Assembly (NCBI RefSeq): GCF_022848905.1
Contig: NZ_JAFIRA010000025.1
Coordinates: 1 to 50,100, forward strand
Direction: 5' to 3'
Length of the DNA: 50,100 nucleotides
Source: Thermostichus vulcanus str. 'Rupite'
Lineage (GTDB): Bacteria > Cyanobacteriota > Cyanobacteriia > Thermostichales > Thermostichaceae
A program made the translations under genes and the position numbers. The notes under the pieces were generated by a model. The model had not been told where the DNA came from, searched no databases, and saw nothing but the letters and a program-made list of their open reading frames with translations. The first letter of the stretch is position 1; the number at the start of each line of letters is the position of its first letter. Positions 9,500-17,456 of the stretch are shown piece after piece.

Positions 9500-10759
9500 T
9501 CACTCCACCCATGCTCGTCCTTGGGTTTGGGCCAGTCGTTCTGCATCCGGCACCTCACCTTCGGTATAGTAGCCAGCCGCTTTCTTGGCTTCGATCTCCA
9601 CGCGAGCATCTGCTGGGATCAAGTCTTCTGGGATAGGCACCCTCTGGATCACCTCAATGCCAGAGCTGGTGATGGCCCGATACTTTAGGTCGCTCATGGA
9701 AATCAGGCGATCGATCCGGGTGATGCCCAGCCAGTGGAGCACATCCGGCATCAACTCCTGAAAGCGCATATCCTGCACTCCCGCCACGCATTCGGTACGG
9801 GCAAAATAGGCATCGGCCCGATCCCCTCCCTCCTGGCGTTTGCGGGCGTTATAGACCAGAAACTTGGTCACTTCTCCCAGCGCACGGCCCTCCTTGCGCA
9901 GGTACACAATCACCCCAGCTCCACCCGCCTGTGCCGTTCTAATGCATTCCTCGATGCCATGAACCAGATAGGGACGGCAGGTACAAATATCGGAACCAAA
10001 CACATCCGATCCATTGCATTCATCGTGTACCCGCACCGCCAGGGGCAGAGCCGGATCGGTGATAGCGGCCACTTGCCCGACGATATACACCGTCTGACCA
10101 CCAATGGGCGGCAAAAACACCGATAAATCTGAGCGGGTCACCAATTCTGGAAACATCCCTCCCGTTTGCTCAAAAAGAGTCCGTCGCAGCAGACTTTCGC
10201 TCACCTGAAGCCGTTTGGCAATCCCCGGCAAATACCAGACCGGTTCAATCGCCGCTTTGGTCACCACCAGGTCGCCATTGTCCTTCAAGATTCGGCCATC
10301 CACCTGTAACCGCCCTTTGCTCACCGCCTCCTGCAGCTCCGGCATGTTGATGTGGGCACGGGTGATGGCAATGGTAGGCCGAATATCGTAACCCTGGGCA
10401 TAAAAGGGGGCAAAGACTTCCCCAACAATCGCTCCCCAGGGATCCAAAGACACAATCCGATCCGCATCTCCCCAACTGGCATAGGGGCCAATCGACACCA
10501 CAGGGGCAGTATTGGTCAGATCCGCCCGGTGATCCGGTTGCAAAGATCCACTGGCCACCGCCAAGGCTCGGTAAAGCGCATAGGCCCCCGCATGGGTTCC
10601 AATGACGTTGCGATGGGCAGGATTGGTCAGGGTACCCACCACGGGGCCACGCTGTAGCGGATCGAGGGATCCCCAGCGGATCGGCTGGGTTTGTGCGCCA
10701 TGAGGGGAGGGATGGGAGGTAAGGACAATGTGACGGGGACGGGAGGAAGGTTCGGCCAT
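9500..10759 (-). CDS. GTP cyclohydrolase II homologue, URC1/Urg1 type (uracil catabolism)
   Basis: The 419-residue protein has an extra N-terminal domain of about 190 residues before a GTP-cyclohydrolase-II-like domain, the layout of fungal Urc1/Urg1 and its bacterial relatives rather than of RibA. The zinc ligands are kept (HDECNGSDVFGSDICTCRPYL contains the three Cys of RibA). The glycine-rich YLRKEGRALGEVTKFLVY matches the RibA YLRQEGRGIGL segment with changed residues, and the region GDRADAYFARTECV replaces RibA's DTVEANxxLG. This argues for an altered substrate or product. Urc1 is known genetically from a yeast uracil-degradation route; its chemistry is only partly understood. No DUF1688 (URC4) gene lies next to it. 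Riboflavin synthesis is the less likely alternative. Confidence 0.8.
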   Translation of the reverse strand: MAEPSSRPRHIVLTSHPSPHGAQTQPIRWGSLDPLQRGPVVGTLTNPAHRNVIGTHAGAYALYRALAVASGSLQPDHRADLTNTAPVVSIGPYASWGDADRIVSLDPWGAIVGEVFAPFYAQGYDIRPTIAITRAHINMPELQEAVSKGRLQVDGRILKDNGDLVVTKAAIEPVWYLPGIAKRLQVSESLLRRTLFEQTGGMFPELVTRSDLSVFLPPIGGQTVYIVGQVAAITDPALPLAVRVHDECNGSDVFGSDICTCRPYLVHGIEECIRTAQAGGAGVIVYLRKEGRALGEVTKFLVYNARKRQEGGDRADAYFARTECVAGVQDMRFQELMPDVLHWLGITRIDRLISMSDLKYRAITSSGIEVIQRVPIPEDLIPADARVEIEAKKAAGYYTEGEVPDAERLAQTQGRAWVE

Positions 10760-10848
10760 AGCCCAAACGTTGGGGAAAACAGCATTTTAGGCGATCCCCA
10801 GCCCTTTTCTGCAGCCATTTCAAGACAGCCCCATTGTCTTTCGGCAGC

Positions 10849-11580
10849 CTAATCCACTGCTGGATTCACCAGTTTGGCCAACCCGAGGGGACGGATCCCT
10901 TCCGGTGCGATCTCGAAGCGGTAGGGCAACATCTCCACCCCGGCCTCTACCGCCTGCCAAAACAACTGGGCGTAGCGGGGATCCCGTTCGGCACCAGGGG
11001 CAAATTCGCTGCAATCACTACGGTTGATCAGGTAAATCAAAAGGGCACGGTGTCCCTGTCGGCGCACCTCCATCAGCTCCTGCAGATGTTTTTGACCGCG
11101 GGTGGTCACCGTATCTGGGAATAGAGCCCGGGATCCCGTGGCCCAGGTGGTATTTTTAATCTCCAGATAGGCCAAGCCAGATTCTCCTGTCAGCAGAAAG
11201 TCGATTTTGCTCTTGCCATAGGTTACCTCCCGTTGCCACCGAGAAAAGCCCGTCAATTGTGGGAACCACCCCTGCTCCAACCCCCATGCCACCAGCCGGT
11301 TGGGTAAACCCGTGTTGATCCCGACCCACACCCCATCAACCTGGATCATTTCCCAGGTGTAGGCCAGCTTCCGCTTTGGATCGCTGTGATGGGAAAGGTA
11401 CACCGGCGCCCCTACCTGACACACCCCACTCATCGGCCCCGTATTTGGACAATGGGCGGTGACCCGTTCGCCGTTCGCCAGCTCTATATCGGCAAAAAAT
11501 CGTTTGTAGCGGCTCAGTAACACCCCCGAGTGTAGCGCTGTCGGGAAGCGGTAGGGGGCTTGGGGAGCCCCAGACTGCAT
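10849..11580 (-). CDS. sfsA: SfsA family DNA/RNA nuclease-like protein
   Basis: The 243-residue protein is SfsA, recognisable by ALHSGVLLSRYKRFFADIEL, HCPNTGPMSGVCQVGAPVYL, INTGLPNRLVAWGLEQGW and the endonuclease-like core KSKIDFLLTG, YLEIKNTTWATG, FPDTVTTRGQKHLQELMEV. The E-x-K motif and the D upstream form a PD-(D/E)xK-like site. The family was named from sugar-fermentation effects in E. coli; an N-terminal OB fold binds nucleic acid. I chose the ATG at 11580; the frame stays open for 45 codons upstream, but that extension is low in family-like residues. It reads away from the NYN gene. Confidence 0.88.
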   Translation of the reverse strand: MQSGAPQAPYRFPTALHSGVLLSRYKRFFADIELANGERVTAHCPNTGPMSGVCQVGAPVYLSHHSDPKRKLAYTWEMIQVDGVWVGINTGLPNRLVAWGLEQGWFPQLTGFSRWQREVTYGKSKIDFLLTGESGLAYLEIKNTTWATGSRALFPDTVTTRGQKHLQELMEVRRQGHRALLIYLINRSDCSEFAPGAERDPRYAQLFWQAVEAGVEMLPYRFEIAPEGIRPLGLAKLVNPAVD

Positions 11581-11767
11581 TGGCAAAGGCCATCCTCCAG
11601 TAGGTATTTTTTCTATAGGATTTCTGGAGATCTTCTCTCGGATTCCTCGTCCTGCGCTAGGGTGAGAAACGTGTCTCAGGGTCTGAGGCCCACTGTATTT
11701 GCGCTTAATCCTCATTTAATAGCTCTTTTTTCTGCCCCTTTGTGAAACCCTGGAGAAGAAACCCCGA

Positions 11768-12364
11768 ATGCTGCGTCTTGAGCCTGATCCCGGCTTTCAG
11801 TCTGCGGATCCCTTGCAGGACAACCGTGGACGTGTAGCCATATTCATCGATGGATCTAACCTGTTCTATGCGGCCCTGCAACTTGGCATTGAGATCGACT
11901 ACACGCGCCTGCTCAAGACGTTGAGTGGCCGTTCCCCCCTCTTGCGTTCATTCTTTTACACCGGTGTCGATCGCAATAATGAGAAGCAACAGGGGTTTTT
12001 GCTCTGGATGCGCCGGAATGGCTACCGCGTTGTCACCAAAGACCTAACTCAATTGCCCGATGGCTCCAAAAAGGCCAATCTGGATGTAGAAATTGCCGTC
12101 GATATGCTGTCTTTGGTGCGTTGGTATGAGACCGCCGTGCTGGTGAGCGGCGATGGCGATTTGGCTTATGCGGTCAACGCGGTGAGCTACCAGGGAGTAC
12201 GGGTCGAGGTGGTTAGCCTACGCTCTATGACCAGTGATCAATTGATCAACCTGGCGGATCGCTACATCGATTTGGAATCCCTAAAAGATCAAATTAAGAA
12301 GACCAATCGCCCTTCTTACCTGTACCGACCGGGGTTCACCACCGACGAAGAGGACGAAGGATGA
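11768..12364 (+). CDS. NYN domain (LabA/DUF88 family) PIN-like protein
   Basis: The 198-residue protein has the NYN fold: VAIFIDGSNLFYAALQLG supplies the first Asp and the Asn, KKANLDVEIAVDMLSL the second acidic residues, and VLVSGDGDLAYAVNAV the GDGD motif. These are the metal-binding positions of PIN-like nucleases. Cyanobacterial members include LabA, which tunes circadian output through KaiC in Synechococcus elongatus. Whether this copy does so is inferred only from family membership. It is a single gene divergent from sfsA. An acidic tail (DEEDEG) follows the domain. Confidence 0.85.
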   Translation: MLRLEPDPGFQSADPLQDNRGRVAIFIDGSNLFYAALQLGIEIDYTRLLKTLSGRSPLLRSFFYTGVDRNNEKQQGFLLWMRRNGYRVVTKDLTQLPDGSKKANLDVEIAVDMLSLVRWYETAVLVSGDGDLAYAVNAVSYQGVRVEVVSLRSMTSDQLINLADRYIDLESLKDQIKKTNRPSYLYRPGFTTDEEDEG

Positions 12365-12400
12365 AATCCTTTGAGTCGTAGCAAGAAAGGGGGGAGATCT

Positions 12401-13669
12401 CTAGGGCTTCCTCATGTTTTGTGATGAAGGGATCCCTTGCAGCAAGTAAACCGGGTTCAAGGGAGCAAAACGGGTACCCTCCGCCAGGGGGATTGAACGG
12501 GAGATCTGAATGTGCTCTACCCTGACTTGCCAGCCCTGAGAGCGTAGCCATTGCAGAGTCTCGCTACAGGTTTCCAGCGTGGCGAAGTTGGCCACCAAAA
12601 CCCCTTGGGGCCGTAGCCGGGCTTGCAACAGGGGCAGTAGGGATCCCATCGCTTTTCCTCCCCCCCCTAGCAAAACGCGATCCGGATCCGGCAAGGACTC
12701 CAACACCTCCGGGGCCGCACCGGCAATCACCTGGACATTTTCAAGACCAAAGCGCTCAATATTGCGCTCGATCAAGCGAACCCCCATGGCGTTGCGCTCA
12801 ATCGCGTACACCTGCAGCCCTGCCGATAATCGCGCCATTTCGATAGCCACTGAACCTGTGCCTGCGCCAATGTCCCACACCACTCCTGTTTGGGGCAGTT
12901 GCAGGGATCCCAAGGTGAGCAGACGAATCGCTTGTTTGGTGATTAGGCCCGGTTGATCCGGAAAGGTATGAAACTGATCGTCCGGGATCCCCACCAGCGG
13001 CCAGTGACTGGGATCTGGCTCCCGTTCCACCCGCCGCAGCACCATCAGATTGGGACTGGGGAAGGTTTGAGCTTGGCCCTCCTCCAGGGGAACTATCTGT
13101 TCCTGAGGGGATCCCAGTTGACTACAGACCCAGGCTTGATAGTGGGTGGGCAAGCGTAAATCCCGGATCAATTGCGCCAGTAGGTAGGGAGAATGCTGTG
13201 GATCCGTCAGCACCACAACCGGGGAGGATCCCTGTTTGAGGATGGATTCCAGCTGCTCCAACCCTCGCCCGTGCACACTGAGAATCGTTGCCTCCTGCCA
13301 AGGGATCTGCAATCGATTCAGGGCCAACTGTACCGAGCTGACCTGAGGGTAAAAGGCCAATTGCTCGGGGGGAAAATGCTCAGTCAACAGTCGCCCAATG
13401 CCAAAAAAGAGGGGATCCCCGCTGGCTAACAGCACCAGAGATCCTTGGGCCAGTTCCTGTTTCAGGAGCGGGATCCAGCTCTCCACAGCTCCGGTCAAAG
13501 GCACCTTGCGAGCCGGATGATCGGCAAAGTGGGTCAGGAGACTGGGCACCCCGATCAAGGTTTGCGCCTCGGATAGAGGTGGGATCCCCCAAGAGGCAAC
13601 GGAACCATCCAAGGCTACCCCCACCACCGCTAGCTTTGGGTGCTGGCCAGATGGATTCACTGTAACCAT
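12401..13669 (-). CDS. cobL: Precorrin-6Y C5,15-methyltransferase, decarboxylating (CbiE-CbiT fusion)
   Basis: This is a 422-residue cobalamin enzyme with two fused methyltransferases. Residues about 10-200 are the CbiE-type tetrapyrrole methylase (LVLLASGDPLFFGIGRLL is the substrate and SAM loop). Residues about 215-405 are the CbiT-type Rossmann methyltransferase, with VVWDIGAGTGSVAIEMARL, VYAIERNAMGVRLIERN and DRVLLGGGGKAM. The fusion methylates C5 and C15 and removes the C12 acetate carboxyl. The next gene upstream (13670) follows with no gap, and cobH lies just beyond it, so the three are probably one operon. Confidence 0.95.
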   Translation of the reverse strand: MVTVNPSGQHPKLAVVGVALDGSVASWGIPPLSEAQTLIGVPSLLTHFADHPARKVPLTGAVESWIPLLKQELAQGSLVLLASGDPLFFGIGRLLTEHFPPEQLAFYPQVSSVQLALNRLQIPWQEATILSVHGRGLEQLESILKQGSSPVVVLTDPQHSPYLLAQLIRDLRLPTHYQAWVCSQLGSPQEQIVPLEEGQAQTFPSPNLMVLRRVEREPDPSHWPLVGIPDDQFHTFPDQPGLITKQAIRLLTLGSLQLPQTGVVWDIGAGTGSVAIEMARLSAGLQVYAIERNAMGVRLIERNIERFGLENVQVIAGAAPEVLESLPDPDRVLLGGGGKAMGSLLPLLQARLRPQGVLVANFATLETCSETLQWLRSQGWQVRVEHIQISRSIPLAEGTRFAPLNPVYLLQGIPSSQNMRKP

Positions 13670-14134
13670 TCAACGCTCAATGGGTGGATGGTAATGGCGT
13701 ATAGGATTGAGAAAATCCAGACGCAGCTCGGCCATTTCCCGCTGCATTTCCCGCATAAACCCCAGTTGAGCCTCGATCAGACGGCCATCCCGTTCCCGAA
13801 ACTGCTGCATCATCAGGGCTTGGGCTTCTCGCAGTTCTGCAAACCCGGCCTGCATTTGGAATTGAGCTTCGGAAGCCTGGCGTTTGGCTCGCATCTCGGC
13901 CATTTGGGCCTCAAACCGTTCGGCAGAGTGCCGATGTTCACTCCACATATCCGCGATTTGGGCTGCCAATCCTTCCCCCAGCTCCCGCGTTGGGTTCTCA
14001 ACCTGTGCTGGGGTCTGCTGGAGTTGCAGATGGAATTCCTCTTGCCGTTGCCGATTCTCGGCCCGCATCTCCTGCAGTTGCTCCTGTTGCTGCTGAAGAT
14101 TGCGGATCAGCCATTCCTCTTGTTCCGGGGTCAT
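13670..14134 (-). CDS. Small Gln/Glu-rich coiled-coil protein between cobL and cobH
   Basis: The protein is 154 residues from the ATG at 14134; a TTG at 14167 would add 11. Nearly the whole chain is predicted helical and charged, rich in Gln, Glu, Arg and Met, with heptad-like runs such as LQQQQEQLQEMRAENRQRQE and a nearly repeated segment pair FEAQMAEMRAKRQ / FQMQAGFAELREAQ. There is no membrane segment or catalytic motif. It abuts the cobL start with no gap and lies about 40 bases after cobH, which implies co-transcription with cobalamin genes. I do not recognise a family. A structural or scaffolding role is only a guess. Confidence 0.65.
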   Translation of the reverse strand: MTPEQEEWLIRNLQQQQEQLQEMRAENRQRQEEFHLQLQQTPAQVENPTRELGEGLAAQIADMWSEHRHSAERFEAQMAEMRAKRQASEAQFQMQAGFAELREAQALMMQQFRERDGRLIEAQLGFMREMQREMAELRLDFLNPIRHYHPPIER

Positions 14135-14173
14135 GAGGTGCGCCTGTCCCTGAAGACTTACCCCCAATTCTAG

Positions 14174-14797
14174 TTAGTTTGGGATGGGATCCCGTTGGGC
14201 TGCTATCAGCAGGGCATTGACAATCGCCGCAGCCACTGGGGATCCCCCTTTACGCCCGTCCACCCGAATTTGGGGAACATTCGTTTGGGCCAAGGCCTGC
14301 TTTGCCTCTTCCACCGCCACAAACCCCACTGGCACCCCGATCACCACACAGGGCTGGACTCGCTCAGCCCGAATCTCATCCACCAAGGCCAGCAGGGCGG
14401 TGGGAGCATTGCCGATCACAAATAGGGCTTCTGGGTAGAGTTGCGCTAAGTTCAGCATTCCGTTGGCAGTGCGGGTTTGCCCAGGTAAGCGGGGTTCTTC
14501 TACCCAGTCCAGGGCACAATGCAACGGGATCCCAGCGGCCACCAGTCGAGGGTGGATCCCAGCAGCCACCATGCTGACATCAACAATAACAGGCCGTTTC
14601 TCCCGCAGGGCGACCAGCGCTTGTTCAACGGCGTTTGGGCTGAAAACAAAGCGATCCCGCAATTCAAAGTCGGCAGTTGCATGAATGGCTCGTCGTACCA
14701 CTTCGTACTGGATCCCTTGCCACGGGTGCGGGCCAATTTCATGGTCAATTTGGCGAAAGCTGGCTGCTGTAATTGGGTCAACCCAGGCTTCATTCAT
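14174..14797 (-). CDS. cobH: Precorrin-8X methylmutase
   Basis: The protein has 207 residues from ATG 14797; a GTG at 14809 would add four. It moves a methyl group from C11 to C12 in corrin synthesis, giving hydrogenobyrinate or its cobalt form. Family signatures are YEVVRRAIHATADFEL, VDVSMVAAGIHPRL, LFVIGNAPTALLALVDEI, VIGVPVGFVAVEEAKQAL and RKGGSPVAAAIVNALL. The catalytic His lies in VRRAIHATAD. It heads the cobH / coiled-coil / cobL run. No strong Shine-Dalgarno sequence is seen at either start. Confidence 0.94.
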   Translation of the reverse strand: MNEAWVDPITAASFRQIDHEIGPHPWQGIQYEVVRRAIHATADFELRDRFVFSPNAVEQALVALREKRPVIVDVSMVAAGIHPRLVAAGIPLHCALDWVEEPRLPGQTRTANGMLNLAQLYPEALFVIGNAPTALLALVDEIRAERVQPCVVIGVPVGFVAVEEAKQALAQTNVPQIRVDGRKGGSPVAAAIVNALLIAAQRDPIPN

Positions 14798-14945
14798 TAA
14801 GACATTCACAAGATATTCACAGTTGTTGTGAGAGGAGATCCGGTGGCACTGTCATGCTGACATGTTTTGCATCATGAATAGATGGCTAACTCACACCAGA
14901 AAAGCAGCAGCAGGCTCTCCCAGCTCAAGCTTCCTGAGACTCGCT

Positions 14946-17198
14946 TCAGTCCAAGCTTGATCTAAGAGTCTGCACTCCCCGCCGCGACCAACTGACCGCC
15001 CCGGAGCGATCCGCCACGTAGAGAGGCCGCTGTCTTTGCCGGAACCAGGCAGCAACGGTCTCATTGCTAGGGCCAGAGGTGATGCCCGCCTGCACCTGAA
15101 AGCGCTCCAACAGATCCAACACCACGGCTCCTCCATCCCACCACAACCAATCAATTTGCGGGGGCAACAAAGGGGATCCGGTGACCTCCGCCTGTACATT
15201 TGTCCCTGCTGAACCCAAGAGCAACCAACGGGATCCCTCCGTCTCCAAAGTCAGCACCAGGGGGTTGGTATGCACCGCCTGGAGCGATAGCCGCTCCCCA
15301 ACCGGGATCCGATCCCCCGGTCGCAACACCTGATAGGGGATCCCCGCCGATTGCACCGCACTTAAAGAACGCAGGTAACTTTCAGAAGCGGCATTGACCC
15401 CTCCCCCATCCCAAAACTGGCGGATGGCAAGGGCAGGCAACAAAGTTGCCCAACCCCCATTGGCGGATCCGGCGGAGGTCATGGAAACCGCCCCGTCCAA
15501 GTGGTGAATCCCCCGCTGACGCAAATAGGGCAGCACCGTCCGTTCAGCCAAGCGGGGATCCCCGCTATTCATAAGCAGATGGCGGCCTTCTGCATGAATG
15601 GCCAAAATGGGAGTCCGCCCGCTAGCCAAAGCGGTGATTTGTACGGGTGGCCCCGGCCACAACCCCGGCCCGATTAGGATCCCGATCATGACCAAAGCCG
15701 TGCCCTGCCAACGCAAAGCCCGTTGCCAACGGGGCCAAAAGGTAACCGCCACCAGAGCGCCGTATAGCAACAGACACTGCAGGAGAGAAATGGCCCCTGT
15801 GTAATAGGAGCTGAAGGGCCAACTGGCGATCCACCCCACCCAATTGATCAGGGGGGTCAGCAGCAGCGTCAGCGGTTGCACCAACAGGGATCCCAGCCCT
15901 GGTGATAGCAAGGCCACAAAGGCCACCGCAAACCCAGCCACCAGCAAGGGTAGCAACAGAGCTGTCAGGAGTGGGTTGGCCAATAGGGAATAGGTGGGAA
16001 TGCGCCCGAAGGTTACAATTTGCAGCGGCAAGGTCCACATTAAAGCCGCCAGCGGAATGGCCAGAGCAGCCGCAATGGTAGGGGGGAGAAAACTGAGCCG
16101 CAAGACAATTGGAGCGGTGCCCACCAACAACCCCAACGTGGCGGTAAAGCTCAGTTGAAAGCCGAGATCCGTAATCCAATTGGGTTGATAAACCAACAGC
16201 ACCACCGCCGCCAACAGCAACGTGCCCAAGGGATTCAGTTTCACCTTGCCCTGTAGACGAGGCTCCGTCAGCACCGCCATTGCTGCCACACCCATCAGCG
16301 CGGCCCGCAAGACGGAGGGGCTAAATCCGGTCAGGGTGAGGTACAAAGCCAGTACTGCCAGGATGATCACCTGTTGAGCTCGCACCGCCAATGGGCGAGT
16401 CAGCACAAAGACGACCCCCACCAATAGCGACACATGAAACCCAGAGGCTGCCAAAGCATGGGCCATACCGATTTCTCGGAAGGCATCCTGCAGGTCAAAG
16501 TCCAGCTGAGCAGCACGGGATCCCAACACCAGCGAGGCCAGTAAATTGCCTTCTCGTTCCCCCAAGCCCCGGATAAACGCCTGGCGAATGCGGCGGCGCA
16601 ACGTCCACCCCCCCCAGCTCCGCCCTCCTGCCTGCGGCACCACTTCCTGAGCACTCAGCCCGGCAAAGGCTCCCTGTCGCTGTAAATAAGCTTGAAAATC
16701 GAAGGCACCGGGATTCAAAGCGGGACTGGGTAAATAAAGGGATCCCGTCAGCCGTACCCGTTGGCTGGGGTGTAAATCTTGCTTTTGAGTGATAGCCGGG
16801 TCGGTAGTAACATAGAGCTTGCCAGAAACCAGACGAGCCGTTTGATCCGCGTGCAAAACCTGCTCAGCCTGTAGCCAAAATTGCAGCCGTTCGCTGCGAG
16901 TCAGCCGGGGCTCGGAGGTGATCTCACCAATAATACTGATCCCTTGTTGGGGTGCCAGCAGACTAATATCCGTTGGGCTAGGGAAAGGTTGTCGCCAGCC
17001 CAAGTAACCCCAAGCAGCCCAGCCCACCAACCCCATGACTAGCCAGGTGCGCAGCAGGCGCGGTCGCCGCCGGCACAGCAGGGATCCCAGCAAACCCAAC
17101 CCCAACGGCACTCCCCAACCCCAGCCAGCCCCCTGTGGCCAGGCCCGCATCAGTAGACCCAAAATCCAACCCAATCCCAGCAAATAGGTGCTGTCCAT
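14946..17198 (-). CDS. comEC: ComEC/Rec2 DNA-uptake channel protein with degenerate metallo-beta-lactamase domain
   Basis: The protein has 750 residues. Several membrane helices at the N-terminus are followed by a DUF4131-type OB domain (about residues 60-190) and the Competence channel domain (about 210-500), with LVLGSRAAQLDFDLQDAF, GMAHALAASGFHVSLLVG and FSPSVLRAALMGVAAMAVL. The C-terminal 220 residues align with the ComEC metallo-beta-lactamase domain. Its HxHxDH metal motif, normally just before a GG, is replaced by SMTSAGSANGGW, so zinc binding there is probably lost. ComEC carries single-stranded DNA across the inner membrane in natural transformation. It stands alone, divergent from cphA. 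Confidence 0.9.
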   Translation of the reverse strand: MDSTYLLGLGWILGLLMRAWPQGAGWGWGVPLGLGLLGSLLCRRRPRLLRTWLVMGLVGWAAWGYLGWRQPFPSPTDISLLAPQQGISIIGEITSEPRLTRSERLQFWLQAEQVLHADQTARLVSGKLYVTTDPAITQKQDLHPSQRVRLTGSLYLPSPALNPGAFDFQAYLQRQGAFAGLSAQEVVPQAGGRSWGGWTLRRRIRQAFIRGLGEREGNLLASLVLGSRAAQLDFDLQDAFREIGMAHALAASGFHVSLLVGVVFVLTRPLAVRAQQVIILAVLALYLTLTGFSPSVLRAALMGVAAMAVLTEPRLQGKVKLNPLGTLLLAAVVLLVYQPNWITDLGFQLSFTATLGLLVGTAPIVLRLSFLPPTIAAALAIPLAALMWTLPLQIVTFGRIPTYSLLANPLLTALLLPLLVAGFAVAFVALLSPGLGSLLVQPLTLLLTPLINWVGWIASWPFSSYYTGAISLLQCLLLYGALVAVTFWPRWQRALRWQGTALVMIGILIGPGLWPGPPVQITALASGRTPILAIHAEGRHLLMNSGDPRLAERTVLPYLRQRGIHHLDGAVSMTSAGSANGGWATLLPALAIRQFWDGGGVNAASESYLRSLSAVQSAGIPYQVLRPGDRIPVGERLSLQAVHTNPLVLTLETEGSRWLLLGSAGTNVQAEVTGSPLLPPQIDWLWWDGGAVVLDLLERFQVQAGITSGPSNETVAAWFRQRQRPLYVADRSGAVSWSRRGVQTLRSSLD

Positions 17199-17456
17199 GT
17201 CCCCAAAGCCTGTTTGCCCCCCACTGTACCGTCGTGGTCAAACGGGATCCTTTCGCTAGCCTTAACCTGACCCAAGTTTGCTAAGTCCTTCTCAAGATTC
17301 CTGCTTGATTCCTACCCGGCATCCTGGCAAAGCGTATTGAAAAATACTCTTTCTCGGCTGGCTCAAAGGGAGTGTAGATTAGGGCAGAGTGCGTCCTGAA
17401 GGGGATCCCACCCTCAGTGCGTCCTTTGTCTTTTCCAATCTGTTCTCCCCGACTTT

